DNA of 64,000 nucleotides from Rickettsia endosymbiont of Bradysia coprophila (GTDB lineage Bacteria; Pseudomonadota; Alphaproteobacteria; Rickettsiales; Rickettsiaceae): NCBI GenBank assembly GCA_019468145.1, contig JAHXDM010000002.1, positions 790,757 to 854,756 of the forward strand, read 5' to 3'. Shown piece by piece: positions 18,442 to 25,782 of this stretch (position 1 is its first letter; each line of letters starts with the position of its first letter). The notes under the pieces were generated by a model. It saw only the letters and a program-made list of their open reading frames with translations, ran no database searches and was not told where the DNA came from. The position numbers and the translations under genes were made by a program.

Positions 18442-19829
18442 GGGTACAGCTATTGAATAATGTTAACTAAGATATCAAGATGTCGCTTAAGGCATTTTGG
18501 TTAATCATGTTCCAAAATTGATTCCACCTTCCTTTTGTTTGAACAAGAGATCTAATGGAAATAACTATTTTGGCACCTTGAGTTCGCCACTGCATTGCTG
18601 ATTTACATAATCTTTGCTTGATCAGCGTCTTGCAAGCCGCTTCCGTCACACCAGAACCTATAGGAAAATTTTGTGCTGTGTAATTACTATAATTCATACG
18701 TTCTAATTGATTAGTAAAATAGCTCACCGCTTTACTCAAATTGTCCTTTATTGCTGGTGATATTTTTTTATTTCCTTCATTTTTTTTCACTTGTTCCTTC
18801 ATCGTGTCTAAAAGCTCTGCAGCCGCATTGTTTTCATGCTTTAATTTATGACAAGCATTACTCAACCATTCCTTTCTTCTCCCTTCATCACTAAAAAGTG
18901 AATATGAACTTTTTGCTAAATATTCGCTAGCATGATAAAAATCTAGAATATGATATTGTGTATTCAGTTCTAAAAATTTCCAATTATTACTTGCGCCATC
19001 AGCAATGCCAATATAATTTGCTGTAGGATATTTTTGTTTGATTTTATTAACCTCTCCTTGTAAACGAGCTATAAATAACCCTTTACCATATTCAGGAGAC
19101 GCTCCAATATATATTGTATGCAATCTTTCGCTTTGCGCATCGTACAAAGAGATATTACCTGTCATAGCTTCACGATAACCTTGTTCTTTCATTAAAATAC
19201 ATGTGCCATCTAAACTAATACCTATACTGGTAACCGGTTCTACAATCTTGGGAATAGCATATTCCCAATCTTCTTCTGTCGCTAAAGCTATAGATCCTAT
19301 ATAATCAGCAACCTTTTGGATATATCCTCTCGAACAACTCCTAGAATGATTCTCTGCAAAATCTTCACTGACATCTTTCGCACTTAAAGATGCATATTTA
19401 TACGAAATCATTTTGGCAAATTTTGGTGTAGAATGAATAATTATACGCCCTTTCTCATCAACTGGACAAAACGTCTTGCCTCCTTTCGAGCTCTGATATA
19501 CATGTCGCATTATCTCAACAGTACCATAGGGTGTCTCATACTCTTTTTTCACTTTGCCCTTTGAAGACATTCTGACACTACCAATATTAATTATCGCACC
19601 AGTTGCATCAAACTTACTTAGGGCTTCTTTAGTTGCAATGCACCCAACCTCATTTACTCCTTTCTGTATCGCATCTTCCATTTCAAGCATAGAGCCATCC
19701 AATTTTAATGTAATTTGTATTGTGATTTCTTCTCCGTTCCGTGTTATTATTTCTGCCATAGCTTAATTCCAATTATTTACTAAAATCTCACCATAGCATA
19801 ATTTAAAACATTATTCAATAGCTGTACCC
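18442..19829 (-). mobile_element. ISKra4-family insertion sequence, complete
   Basis: 1388 bases with perfect 23-base terminal inverted repeats (18442-18464 and 19807-19829, starting GGGTACAGCTATTG). An 8-base target duplication AAAGAGAT lies outside both ends (18434-18441 and 19830-19837). One intact transposase is inside. Identical ends and target repeat suggest a recent insertion, into the 5' end of traE. Confidence 0.92.
18467..19759 (-). CDS. ISKra4-family transposase
   Basis: 430 residues, DDE-type. The diagnostic blocks of the family are present: SIGISLDGTC, EAMTGNISLYD, IYIGASPEYGKG, YIGIADGASNNW, ILDFYHASEYL and the C-terminal PIGSGVTEAACK. The first two Asp and the last Glu form the likely catalytic triad. 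The reading frame is uninterrupted and stops three bases inside the left terminal repeat. Confidence 0.88.
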   Translation of the reverse strand: MAEIITRNGEEITIQITLKLDGSMLEMEDAIQKGVNEVGCIATKEALSKFDATGAIINIGSVRMSSKGKVKKEYETPYGTVEIMRHVYQSSKGGKTFCPVDEKGRIIIHSTPKFAKMISYKYASLSAKDVSEDFAENHSRSCSRGYIQKVADYIGSIALATEEDWEYAIPKIVEPVTSIGISLDGTCILMKEQGYREAMTGNISLYDAQSERLHTIYIGASPEYGKGLFIARLQGEVNKIKQKYPTANYIGIADGASNNWKFLELNTQYHILDFYHASEYLAKSSYSLFSDEGRRKEWLSNACHKLKHENNAAAELLDTMKEQVKKNEGNKKISPAIKDNLSKAVSYFTNQLERMNYSNYTAQNFPIGSGVTEAACKTLIKQRLCKSAMQWRTQGAKIVISIRSLVQTKGRWNQFWNMINQNALSDILIS

Positions 19830-19868
19830 AAAGAGATGATTCATTGCTTGATTAGCTCATGGTTAATT

Positions 19869-20180
19869 TTATTTTCCTACTTGCTTACCTAACAACGCAG
19901 GATAGCTTATTGGTGCGGGTAAACACTTCTTGGCCACCAAAAAACTTTTTAGCAAAAAATATTCTGATACTCGCTTGAATTTCTTAAAGGTATAACAAAG
20001 AACAATTCCCGAAATCATGCAAAATAATCCCAACTTAGCACTACCGCTATTCAGTAGCACTATGCCTGGCACAATACCTATCAAAGTCACACCCCACTCA
20101 TCTAACGTTAGTCCCATATACTTCAAAGGTCTAGAGAGTGACCAGTATAATTGCTGATTTTGATTTGAATTATGCGGCAT
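19869..20180 (-). CDS. traL: TraL, conjugation inner-membrane protein
   Basis: 103 residues. TraL (VirB3-like) helps anchor the TraC ATPase at the membrane. It has a hydrophilic N-terminus, a Pro-Leu-Lys-Tyr entry motif and two adjacent membrane helices (about residues 28-65). GGAG precedes ATG 20180. It is the first gene of the minus-strand tra operon, and two copies of the palindromic operator lie 72 and 138 bases upstream, so transcription probably starts there under repressor control. Confidence 0.85.
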   Translation of the reverse strand: MPHNSNQNQQLYWSLSRPLKYMGLTLDEWGVTLIGIVPGIVLLNSGSAKLGLFCMISGIVLCYTFKKFKRVSEYFLLKSFLVAKKCLPAPISYPALLGKQVGK

Positions 20181-20251
20181 GGCTTATACGCTCCGTAAAT
20201 TTCATTGTTTATTCCATAGTATGCAGATAACCTGCCTATTGCAATAGCCTG

Positions 20252-20264
20252 TTCATGGCATGAA
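20252..20264. promoter_or_regulatory. Palindromic operator, copy 1
   Basis: TTCATGGCATGAA: 6-base half sites TTCATG/CATGAA around a central G. It lies 72 bases upstream of traL. Confidence 0.65.
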
Positions 20265-20317
20265 ACGGCAAATTATTATCTAAACCCAGAAGTACGCAGA
20301 CAAAATGTTTTAATTAT

Positions 20318-20330
20318 TTCATGTTATGAA
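20318..20330. promoter_or_regulatory. Palindromic operator, copy 2
   Basis: TTCATGTTATGAA, 138 bases upstream of traL and just after the DUF1376 stop. It matches copies 3-5 exactly. Confidence 0.7.
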
Positions 20331-20345
20331 ACAAATACTGTAATT

Positions 20346-21080
20346 TTATACACCGCTTTCTATTTCTTTGGCAAAGTAAGCAAAAGATTTAGGATGCTCT
20401 AAGCCTTTCTGGCTGATACGTTGCATTATCTGTTCAATCTTCTGGTAAATTGCCTTGCTACTAATACCGCTTTCTAGCCAGTTGTGCAAATATCCTCCAT
20501 CTTCTGGTAGTTGTACGTTACGCCTGATAAACAGCGCAATCAACTTCGCCTGTAATTCTTCGATACTAGCAGAGTTATCCACAGTTTTATGCTGCCCCAA
20601 TCTATCATCTAATCTTTTATCTTTATCTTTTATCCCTTTAGACGCGCGCGCAAGGCATTGCCGTTGGATATGCGATCGCAATGCCATGGCATATCCGTTC
20701 GCATCAGAAATATCTTGCTTATTAATTACTTTTTCTATCTCCACTTTCTTGCTTTTTATACCCCATCTCTTAGCACTATTTAAAGCATTTTGTTGTGATT
20801 TTAATATGACTTTATGGTATTCTTGTTTCAACTCTAAATGAGTAAAAGATCGATCAGAAAAAATGAAAAAATTTTGTAGAATTTTTTTATAATTTTGCCA
20901 TTTTTTTGCTGTAATTCTTAAATAAAGAGCAATTTTTGTATCATCGTGTGGTAGTTTTCCACCGCATTTCCACATATGTTCAAGTAAGCGAATATAGACA
21001 CCATATTCATCATGTGCAAGTAGCTCTGCATCTTTAGATGAAGCCGATAGGTAAAAGAGTTTGTTAAAAGAATCGAGCAT
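20346..21080 (-). CDS. DUF1376 protein, probable replication-associated factor of the element
   Basis: 244 residues. The N-terminal 90 residues match the DUF1376 pattern (FYLSASSKDAELL, YGVYIRLLEHMWK, then a winged-helix-like region), a domain common in phage replication genes of the protein O type. The middle is Lys-rich and the C-terminal 60 residues are helical. Its ATG is 53 bases from operator copy 3, and the DnaA-box cluster is just upstream. A short GC-rich palindromic stretch around 20640-20700 is read in frame and may be an inserted element. Role in replicating the conjugative element is inferred. Confidence 0.65.
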   Translation of the reverse strand: MLDSFNKLFYLSASSKDAELLAHDEYGVYIRLLEHMWKCGGKLPHDDTKIALYLRITAKKWQNYKKILQNFFIFSDRSFTHLELKQEYHKVILKSQQNALNSAKRWGIKSKKVEIEKVINKQDISDANGYAMALRSHIQRQCLARASKGIKDKDKRLDDRLGQHKTVDNSASIEELQAKLIALFIRRNVQLPEDGGYLHNWLESGISSKAIYQKIEQIMQRISQKGLEHPKSFAYFAKEIESGV

Positions 21081-21132
21081 AATTATTGACCTTATTAAAT
21101 TGATAAAAGTAAATTAATGGCTAATTAGAAAG

Positions 21133-21145
21133 TTCATGTTATGAA
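21133..21145. promoter_or_regulatory. Palindromic operator, copy 3
   Basis: TTCATGTTATGAA, 53 bases upstream of the DUF1376 start. Confidence 0.7.
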
Positions 21146-21246
21146 ACAAAAAAAATCATGAAAAAATATCAAAAAAATTCCAATTTTCTTATGATTTTTT
21201 AGAAATTTTCTCTAAATTTCCTATCCATTTTTGTAGTTTAAAAAAC

Positions 21247-21292
21247 TTATCCACGCATTTTACACAAAGTTATCCACAATATTTGTGCATAA
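21247..21292. other. DnaA-box cluster
   Basis: TTATCCACG at 21247, TTATCCACA at 21270 and, on the minus strand, TTATGCACA (21292-21284). The last two match the consensus TTATNCACA exactly and the first has one mismatch. The flanks are very AT-rich. Confidence 0.6.
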
Positions 21293-21514
21293 TTTAATGT
21301 TATTAGTAATGATTAATTGATAGTTTTTAAACTATAGATTCTGTAAAAATTATTCATATAAAGGGGTTTTGCTAAATTAATAGAATAATATTATGTACCA
21401 ATTAAAATTTGGGATTAAAAATTAACTAATAAATATTACGGAATGGTTAAGATAGAAAAAATATGGAAATGATTATCTGGTACATAGCTCAAGTACTAGT
21501 TAAAGATCTATTAA

Positions 21515-21781
21515 TTACCGAAAAGAATAACGATGCCAAGTTTCTTGCGGCAGGCTTTTTGGTTTATCTGAAGTTGACTCAAATAGCTGGTCAGATAATT
21601 CGTAAAAATCATTAGCTGTAACTGCCCCACAAGTTGTAGTATAAATTTTAATCATAACATCACGCTTTGGTATAACACCTTCGTAGATATATTTATGCAC
21701 TAAACTTCTACTCCTGCCTATTTTCTGCGCAAATACATGAATAGGCGTACTCTGCAATTTCAACCACTTTCCTAATTTCAT
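21515..21781 (-). CDS. Cro/CI-like helix-turn-helix protein, probable element repressor
   Basis: 88 residues. The N-terminal half reads as a helix-turn-helix of the Cro type (FAQKIGRSRSLVHKYIYEG, then a Pro-Lys-Arg turn and another helix). The C-terminus ends in a Pro/Arg-rich tail. Operator copies 4 and 5 stand 80 and 193 bases upstream, so autoregulation is likely. The same site lies before the other transcription units of the element. DNA binding to that palindrome is inferred from position only. Confidence 0.7.
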   Translation of the reverse strand: MKLGKWLKLQSTPIHVFAQKIGRSRSLVHKYIYEGVIPKRDVMIKIYTTTCGAVTANDFYELSDQLFESTSDKPKSLPQETWHRYSFR

Positions 21782-21860
21782 AATTCACCAACTTCTAAGT
21801 TGTATGTTTCACTTAAGCAAAGCAGTTTTTTACTATTATTACAAAAGATTTAATAATTAG

Positions 21861-21873
21861 TTCATGTTATGAA
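21861..21873. promoter_or_regulatory. Palindromic operator, copy 4 (extended)
   Basis: TTCATGTTATGAA with the symmetry continuing to ATTAGTTCAT...ATGAACTAAT, the most complete copy. It sits in the divergent promoter region between the repressor gene and the ORF at 22068. Confidence 0.75.
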
Positions 21874-21973
21874 CTAATTGCTATGTTGATCTTAGTAATT
21901 TTAGAAGAGTATAACCCTAATAAGTACTAGGGTTCAGGATAATTAAGTTGCAGAGAAATAGCTCATTTTTTGT

Positions 21974-21986
21974 TTCATGTTATGAA
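21974..21986. promoter_or_regulatory. Palindromic operator, copy 5
   Basis: TTCATGTTATGAA, 94 bases upstream of ATG 22068. Confidence 0.7.
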
Positions 21987-22067
21987 CTGACGGTTGCGTC
22001 AATCAAAATTATGTTAGATGCTAAAATAAATTGTTAAATGTTAACACTAAGAAAGGATCAAAACATT

Positions 22068-22262
22068 ATGCCCACCATAGAACTGAATAAACGTACCAAA
22101 GAAGAGATCTATACCAGCATAGTTTTGAGGATAAAATTAATGTATCGTAACAGAATTACTGACTCTGAAGCTCAGGCGGCAGCTAGGAACCTCATTGGCT
22201 TTTGTCAGGAGATTATTGATTGTAAACTTAAGGGAGATATGAAAACTAAAGAATACAAATAA
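22068..22262 (+). CDS. Small conserved element protein, unknown function
   Basis: 64 codons from ATG 22068, chosen because GAAAGGA lies ten bases upstream; an earlier ATG at 22038 has no such signal. It is a charged helical protein with no motif I recognise. A decayed fragment of a related gene sits at 7166-7231, so it belongs to a repeated family of this genome. It is divergent from the repressor gene and downstream of two operators. The small size and control position would fit an excisionase or regulatory peptide, but this is a guess. Confidence 0.55.
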   Translation: MPTIELNKRTKEEIYTSIVLRIKLMYRNRITDSEAQAAARNLIGFCQEIIDCKLKGDMKTKEYK

Positions 22263-22569
22263 ACATAAAACGCAAGTTGACTAAAAGACCAGAATAATCT
22301 AAGATCACCATTAGGATAGCTCAAAAGCTATCCTGGGGTGTTACAACCTCTGTACCTTAGGCGGTTATCGTCAACCGTTAAATGATGCATCCTCGACTTT
22401 GTTTATGGTCGGGGAGATGATAACGTATGTCCAGGGCTTCTGCCTAAAGGTTATCATAGCTGTCCTAAGGCGGTTTTGTAAACTCCCCGATCGTCCAGAG
22501 TATAATCTTAATCAATTCTACTTTGGCGGTCAAAACTCTTTATTTATTAATTTTAAGAGGGGGGTTGTT
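22263..22569 (+). other. Structured leader region before the recombinase operon
   Basis: No gene. It begins with a hairpin (AGGATAGC and GCTATCCT around 22313-22334) that could terminate the preceding gene, then a series of stems up to the ribosome binding site of the next ORF. CCTTAGGCGGTT (22355) and CCTAAGGCGGTT (22464) are near-identical repeats. Confidence 0.5.
22391..22492 (+). ncRNA. Candidate two-state RNA leader
   Basis: GGTCGGGGAG (22407-22416) can pair with CTCCCCGATC (22482-22491), with ATGATAAC/GTTATCAT stacked directly inside. The same GTCGGGG can instead pair with the earlier CCTCGAC (22391-22397). The two folds exclude each other, as in attenuators. Pairings were read by eye; no energy was computed. 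Confidence 0.4.
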
Positions 22570-23007
22570 ATGACTGCTAAAAAAACCATTATTCTACTTT
22601 ATCCACCACATACACTACATATCCTTAAGATCAAAAAATCTCTAACTAATTACTGCCAAGATAATAATTTCACAATAGTTGACATCATTAGTGCTAAAAA
22701 TGAATATGATTCTAAAGCATTAAGGCAATTTATAGAGCTTGTTAGTGCTCAAAAAGAATCTGTTAATTTAATCATCGATTACAAGACTTATACTTCACTA
22801 CCGCAGCATATATTTACTTGGTGCGTATTTGGTACTCTGTTAATAGCAGGCTTGATTGATACTGTATATGTTTATCAGAATAACAATGAATTTAGTCCCA
22901 ATAAGACATCTGTAATTTTAAAGAAAAGTGAGGTTAATTTTCTAGATCTCAGCTCGTTCTATTTTCAGACTATTATGACGCCTGTTGACCCAACACTCAG
23001 TAATTAA
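22570..23007 (+). CDS. Resolvase-fold protein lacking the catalytic serine
   Basis: 145 codons from ATG 22570, chosen for the strong AAGAGGGGGG 6-15 bases upstream; the frame is open further 5' but without a start signal. The first 75 residues parallel the N-terminal domain of the serine recombinase that follows: a first strand, then a long helix with Asn/Glu-Tyr-Cys, a strand, a helix with Arg-x-Phe/Lys-Phe, and a VxLIID/VAVVTD strand. Where recombinases have ARVSS this protein has YPPHT, so the nucleophile is absent. A hydrophobic segment lies about residues 80-95. It ends 15 bases before the recombinase. An accessory or directionality role is inferred. Confidence 0.5.
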   Translation: MTAKKTIILLYPPHTLHILKIKKSLTNYCQDNNFTIVDIISAKNEYDSKALRQFIELVSAQKESVNLIIDYKTYTSLPQHIFTWCVFGTLLIAGLIDTVYVYQNNNEFSPNKTSVILKKSEVNFLDLSSFYFQTIMTPVDPTLSN

Positions 23008-23022
23008 ATTAGTAGGTAATTT

Positions 23023-24549
23023 ATGACAGAAAAAGCTAAACAAGCGGTAATCTTAGCAAGAGTATCCTCAAAAGAACAAGAAGATGGCTACTCTATTGAT
23101 GCCCAAAAATATCGTTTGCAGGAATATTGCACACGTAAAGGCTTAGAGATCTTAAAAATCTTTGAGTTCTCTGAATCTTCTACTATTGGTAATCGTAAGA
23201 AATTCATGGAAGCTATCGACTTTGCCAAAAAACAAAAAGAACTAGTAGCAGTTGTAACCGATAAAGTTGACCGGTTACAACGTAGCTATAAAGAAACACC
23301 ACTACTTAATGAACTTGTTGAGAAAGGCAAAATAGAGCTACATTTTTATACAGAAAATTGTATCATACATAAGAATTCTACTTCCTAAGAAAAAATGATG
23401 TGGAATATTTTTGTAATGATGGCACAATCTTATGTCGACAGCCTGAAAGATAATATTAATCGTAGTATCGAGCAGAAATTGCGTTTAGGGGAATGGGTAA
23501 GCACTGCTCCTATTGGTTATCTACACGTAAAAGGGCAAGAAGCAAAACGCGGCAAGAGTAAAATTATCGTGGATCCAGACCGTGCTCCATTGATTAGAAA
23601 AATTTTTGAAACTTATGCTACAGGTAATTATACGTTACTGTCAATACTACAAAAAACTAAAGAGTGGGGCTTACGTAATTCTCATGGCAACCAAGGATAT
23701 TTATGTTGTTCTCATATATATAAAATTATTCAAAATCCATTTTATTATGGAGTAATGAGATTACTAAAAAACGGTAAAGAATATCCGCATATATATCAGC
23801 CTTTAATCAGTAAAGAATTATTTGATGCTTGCCAGTTAGTGCGTCTTAATTGGAATAGAAAGCCGTTTAAACAAGGAGAAAAAGAGTATATATTTAGAGG
23901 ATTAATCAAATGTGCTGCTACTGGCCGCGTCGTTACTGCTGAGACTAAAAAGAAAACATATCGTAATGGCAAAAGTGCAGAATGGATCTATTTACGAGTT
24001 TGGCACCATGATAACCATAATAAAAGAATCTATGTCCAAGAAGAAAAAGTATTGCAAGAAGTAGAAAAAGTGCTAGAAACCCTGCATTTAGATCCTGATC
24101 TACTCACTGAAGTAATAGCCTATATTAAAGCTTCAGCAAAAATTGAGCAAGATTTCCATAAAAGGAGAATAGGTGAGTTGCATATGCAGCAGACAAAGCT
24201 CAAAACGCGTATGGATCGACTAACTGATTTATTTTTAGATGGCGATATTAATAAAGAGACCCACGAAGAAAAACGTAAGGAATTAATCCAAAAACGTGCT
24301 GATATTACCAAAGAAATAGAAAACCATGAAATAGCTGATGACAAATTTTCAGAGCGTTTGATTACCTTAGTAGAACTGGCTTCCGGAAGCCTAAACACCT
24401 TTAAAGGTTCGACTGCCAGCGAAAAACGTAAATTGTTGAATTTTGTATTTGCGAACCTGGAACTAAATGGCCACAAGCTTGATTACTCCCTGCGTCCGCC
24501 GTTTGATATGTTCGCTAAATGTAGCAAAATTGGAGAATGGTGGAGATGA
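23023..24549 (+). pseudogene. Large serine recombinase with an in-frame stop codon
   Basis: Site-specific integrase of the large serine recombinase family. The N-terminal resolvase domain is complete (ARVSS with the catalytic Ser near 15; RLQRSYKETP). After codon 121 there is TAA (23386-23388), then the same frame continues uninterrupted to TGA 24547-24549 with the AQSYVDSLKDN helix, recombinase domain, a degenerate zinc-ribbon region (one CxxTG-like half remains) and a C-terminal coiled coil. Without the stop it would be 508 residues. The last codons lie inside the 3' end of tRNA-Ala, which points to that tRNA as the integration site. One substitution explains the defect. Confidence 0.85.
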
Positions 24550-24612
24550 AGGGAATCGAACCCTTGACCCTCTGCGTGCAAAGCAGATGCTCTACCCCTG
24601 AGCTACATCCCC
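24541..24612 (-). tRNA. tRNA-Ala (TGC)
   Basis: 72 bases. Acceptor stem GGGGATG/CATCTCC with one G-U pair, D arm GCTCAGGGGTAGAGC, anticodon loop with TGC, and T arm with GGTTCGATTCC. CCA is not encoded. The serine recombinase gene ends within its 3' end, so the last nine bases serve both. Confidence 0.97.
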
Positions 24613-24928
24613 ATATAAGTCTTCTCTGGATAGGAATAATAAGTCATCCAGCAAAATATTATGCTTGTTGACCTATCAAGAACCGAAAATCGCGCGTACC
24701 GCCAATTTTTACGCTTCCAGTAGGCATAAGTTGTTCGCCCAATTGTTTGCTTAAATTAACTAGCTTCCTTAAAGTTTACAGTAGTATATATCTTAGTTTA
24801 AGTAAACTACTTAAAACTTGACTTATAGTCAAGAGACATTAGGACGCAAAAAGAAGATATCCTAGAAGAGCAGCGACCACTTAAGTCCCTAATTTATATT
24901 AATTGACTATAAACAAAAAGTCATAAGT
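24613..24928. other. 316-base gene-free stretch
   Basis: No gene. Bases 24771-24803 (GTAGTATATATCTTAG core) resemble 28250-28285, and AGTCCCTAATT near 24890 is the inverse of AATTAGGGACT near 25370, so fragments of old dispersed repeats are present. Confidence 0.4.
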
Positions 24929-25132
24929 TTAAATTTTTGCTTTATCCCACGGTAAGATTTCACCATTTGTTCCAAGTATTAAATCCCCTGATGCTTCATA
25001 TTCTGCTGCTAAAAAGGAGGATTTACCTGTTATAACCTTTACTGGTTTAATTTTTTTTCCATTATTAAAATACTCCTTAGATTGCTCTCTTGACGTAGGA
25101 TTATTTTTAGAAGCAGTTTTTGCTTTTGACAT
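24929..25132 (-). CDS. Small hypothetical protein
   Basis: 67 codons; AAAAGGG lies about eight bases before ATG 25132. The N-terminal 30 residues are basic and Lys/Ser/Asn-rich; the C-terminal half is compact (SGDLILGTNGEILPWDKAKI). There is no membrane segment and no motif I recognise. It is flanked by repeat debris on both sides. Confidence 0.45.
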   Translation of the reverse strand: MSKAKTASKNNPTSREQSKEYFNNGKKIKPVKVITGKSSFLAAEYEASGDLILGTNGEILPWDKAKI

Positions 25133-25469
25133 AAATCAACCCTTTTGTATTGAAGTTTAAATAATAAAATATAGCACCCTTAATATTTGTCAAGGAAAAG
25201 AACTTTTTTATAGTGTTTGTATAAATATTATGGGTAGTTTTATCCAGAATGAAGGCGTTAGGAATCTGGCAGGCCCTGTGGACAATTTCAGAACCACGAT
25301 AAGTGGTGTTATATTGCAAAAATTGGTAGAATTGCTAAACCAATGTTTATGCTATAGTAAATTAAAATTAATTAGGGACTAGGAGCGAGGCTCAAAGCCT
25401 AGAGCTACTGGGTAAGCCACGAAGCGATTCCGTTCCTATCTTAAGTTAATTGACTATATATTAGCGTAA
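25133..25469. other. 337-base intergenic stretch
   Basis: It contains the promoter side of the small minus-strand gene and, at 25360-25460, a GC-richer block with short inverted pieces (AGGCTC...GAGCCT-like) related to sequence near 24850-24900. No gene is supported. Confidence 0.4.
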
Positions 25470-25782
25470 GAGATTTATAATGATATTATAACAAAATATG
25501 ATTTTGTTAATCGTATCAGCTCAAAGGTTTCGCTCTTAGTAGGAGAAGGCAATCTGAGTTTTACACTTAGGGTGGTTAGAAAATTACAAACTTTACCAAA
25601 TCTAATAACTTCTACATATGAGCTATAGGATAACTATCAAATGTTTTAACAAAAGAAGAAGTTACATCAAACATAAATTTGATCCAAGGGATTATCCGGA
25701 ATATGAGCATACTATGACACATCAAGATGAAAGCGGAATAGAGAATTATAATAAATTTGCTACTTGGGAATTTAGAATATGA
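25470..25782 (+). pseudogene. Remnant of a BMT5-like (DUF2431) Rossmann methyltransferase
   Basis: Frame 25470-25628 encodes SLLVGEGNLSFTLRVV, the glycine motif typical of the 25S rRNA uridine methyltransferase-like family, then stops. A second frame from 25618 to 25782 encodes the usual C-terminus (DYPEYEHTMTHQDE ... WEFRI). The middle of the Rossmann domain is missing and the start is absent, so it is a deletion and frameshift remnant. Its last codon overlaps the start of the AlkB-like gene as ATGA, showing that the intact genes were coupled. Confidence 0.6.

Larger units (their letters stand above)
21081..21514. other. AT-rich region with DnaA boxes, candidate origin
   Basis: 434 bases without a gene between the DUF1376 gene and the repressor gene. 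It contains operator copy 3, long A and T tracts, and three DnaA-type nonamers within 46 bases. It could hold the origin and the DUF1376 promoter. Confidence 0.5.

Noticed and set aside
12495-20180. Complete, active conjugation system
   Set aside because: traE is split, traW is truncated, and traU, trbC, traN, traF, traH, traG, traD and relaxase are absent from the window.
21247-21292. Chromosomal oriC
   Set aside because: Sits inside a tRNA-integrated element beside its own replication-type gene and operator sites; three boxes are few for a chromosomal origin. Skew was not computed, so this is not fully excluded.
22391-22492. tRNA-like or group I intron-like fold
   Set aside because: No anticodon or T-loop signature and no intron core; treated as an unclassified structured leader.
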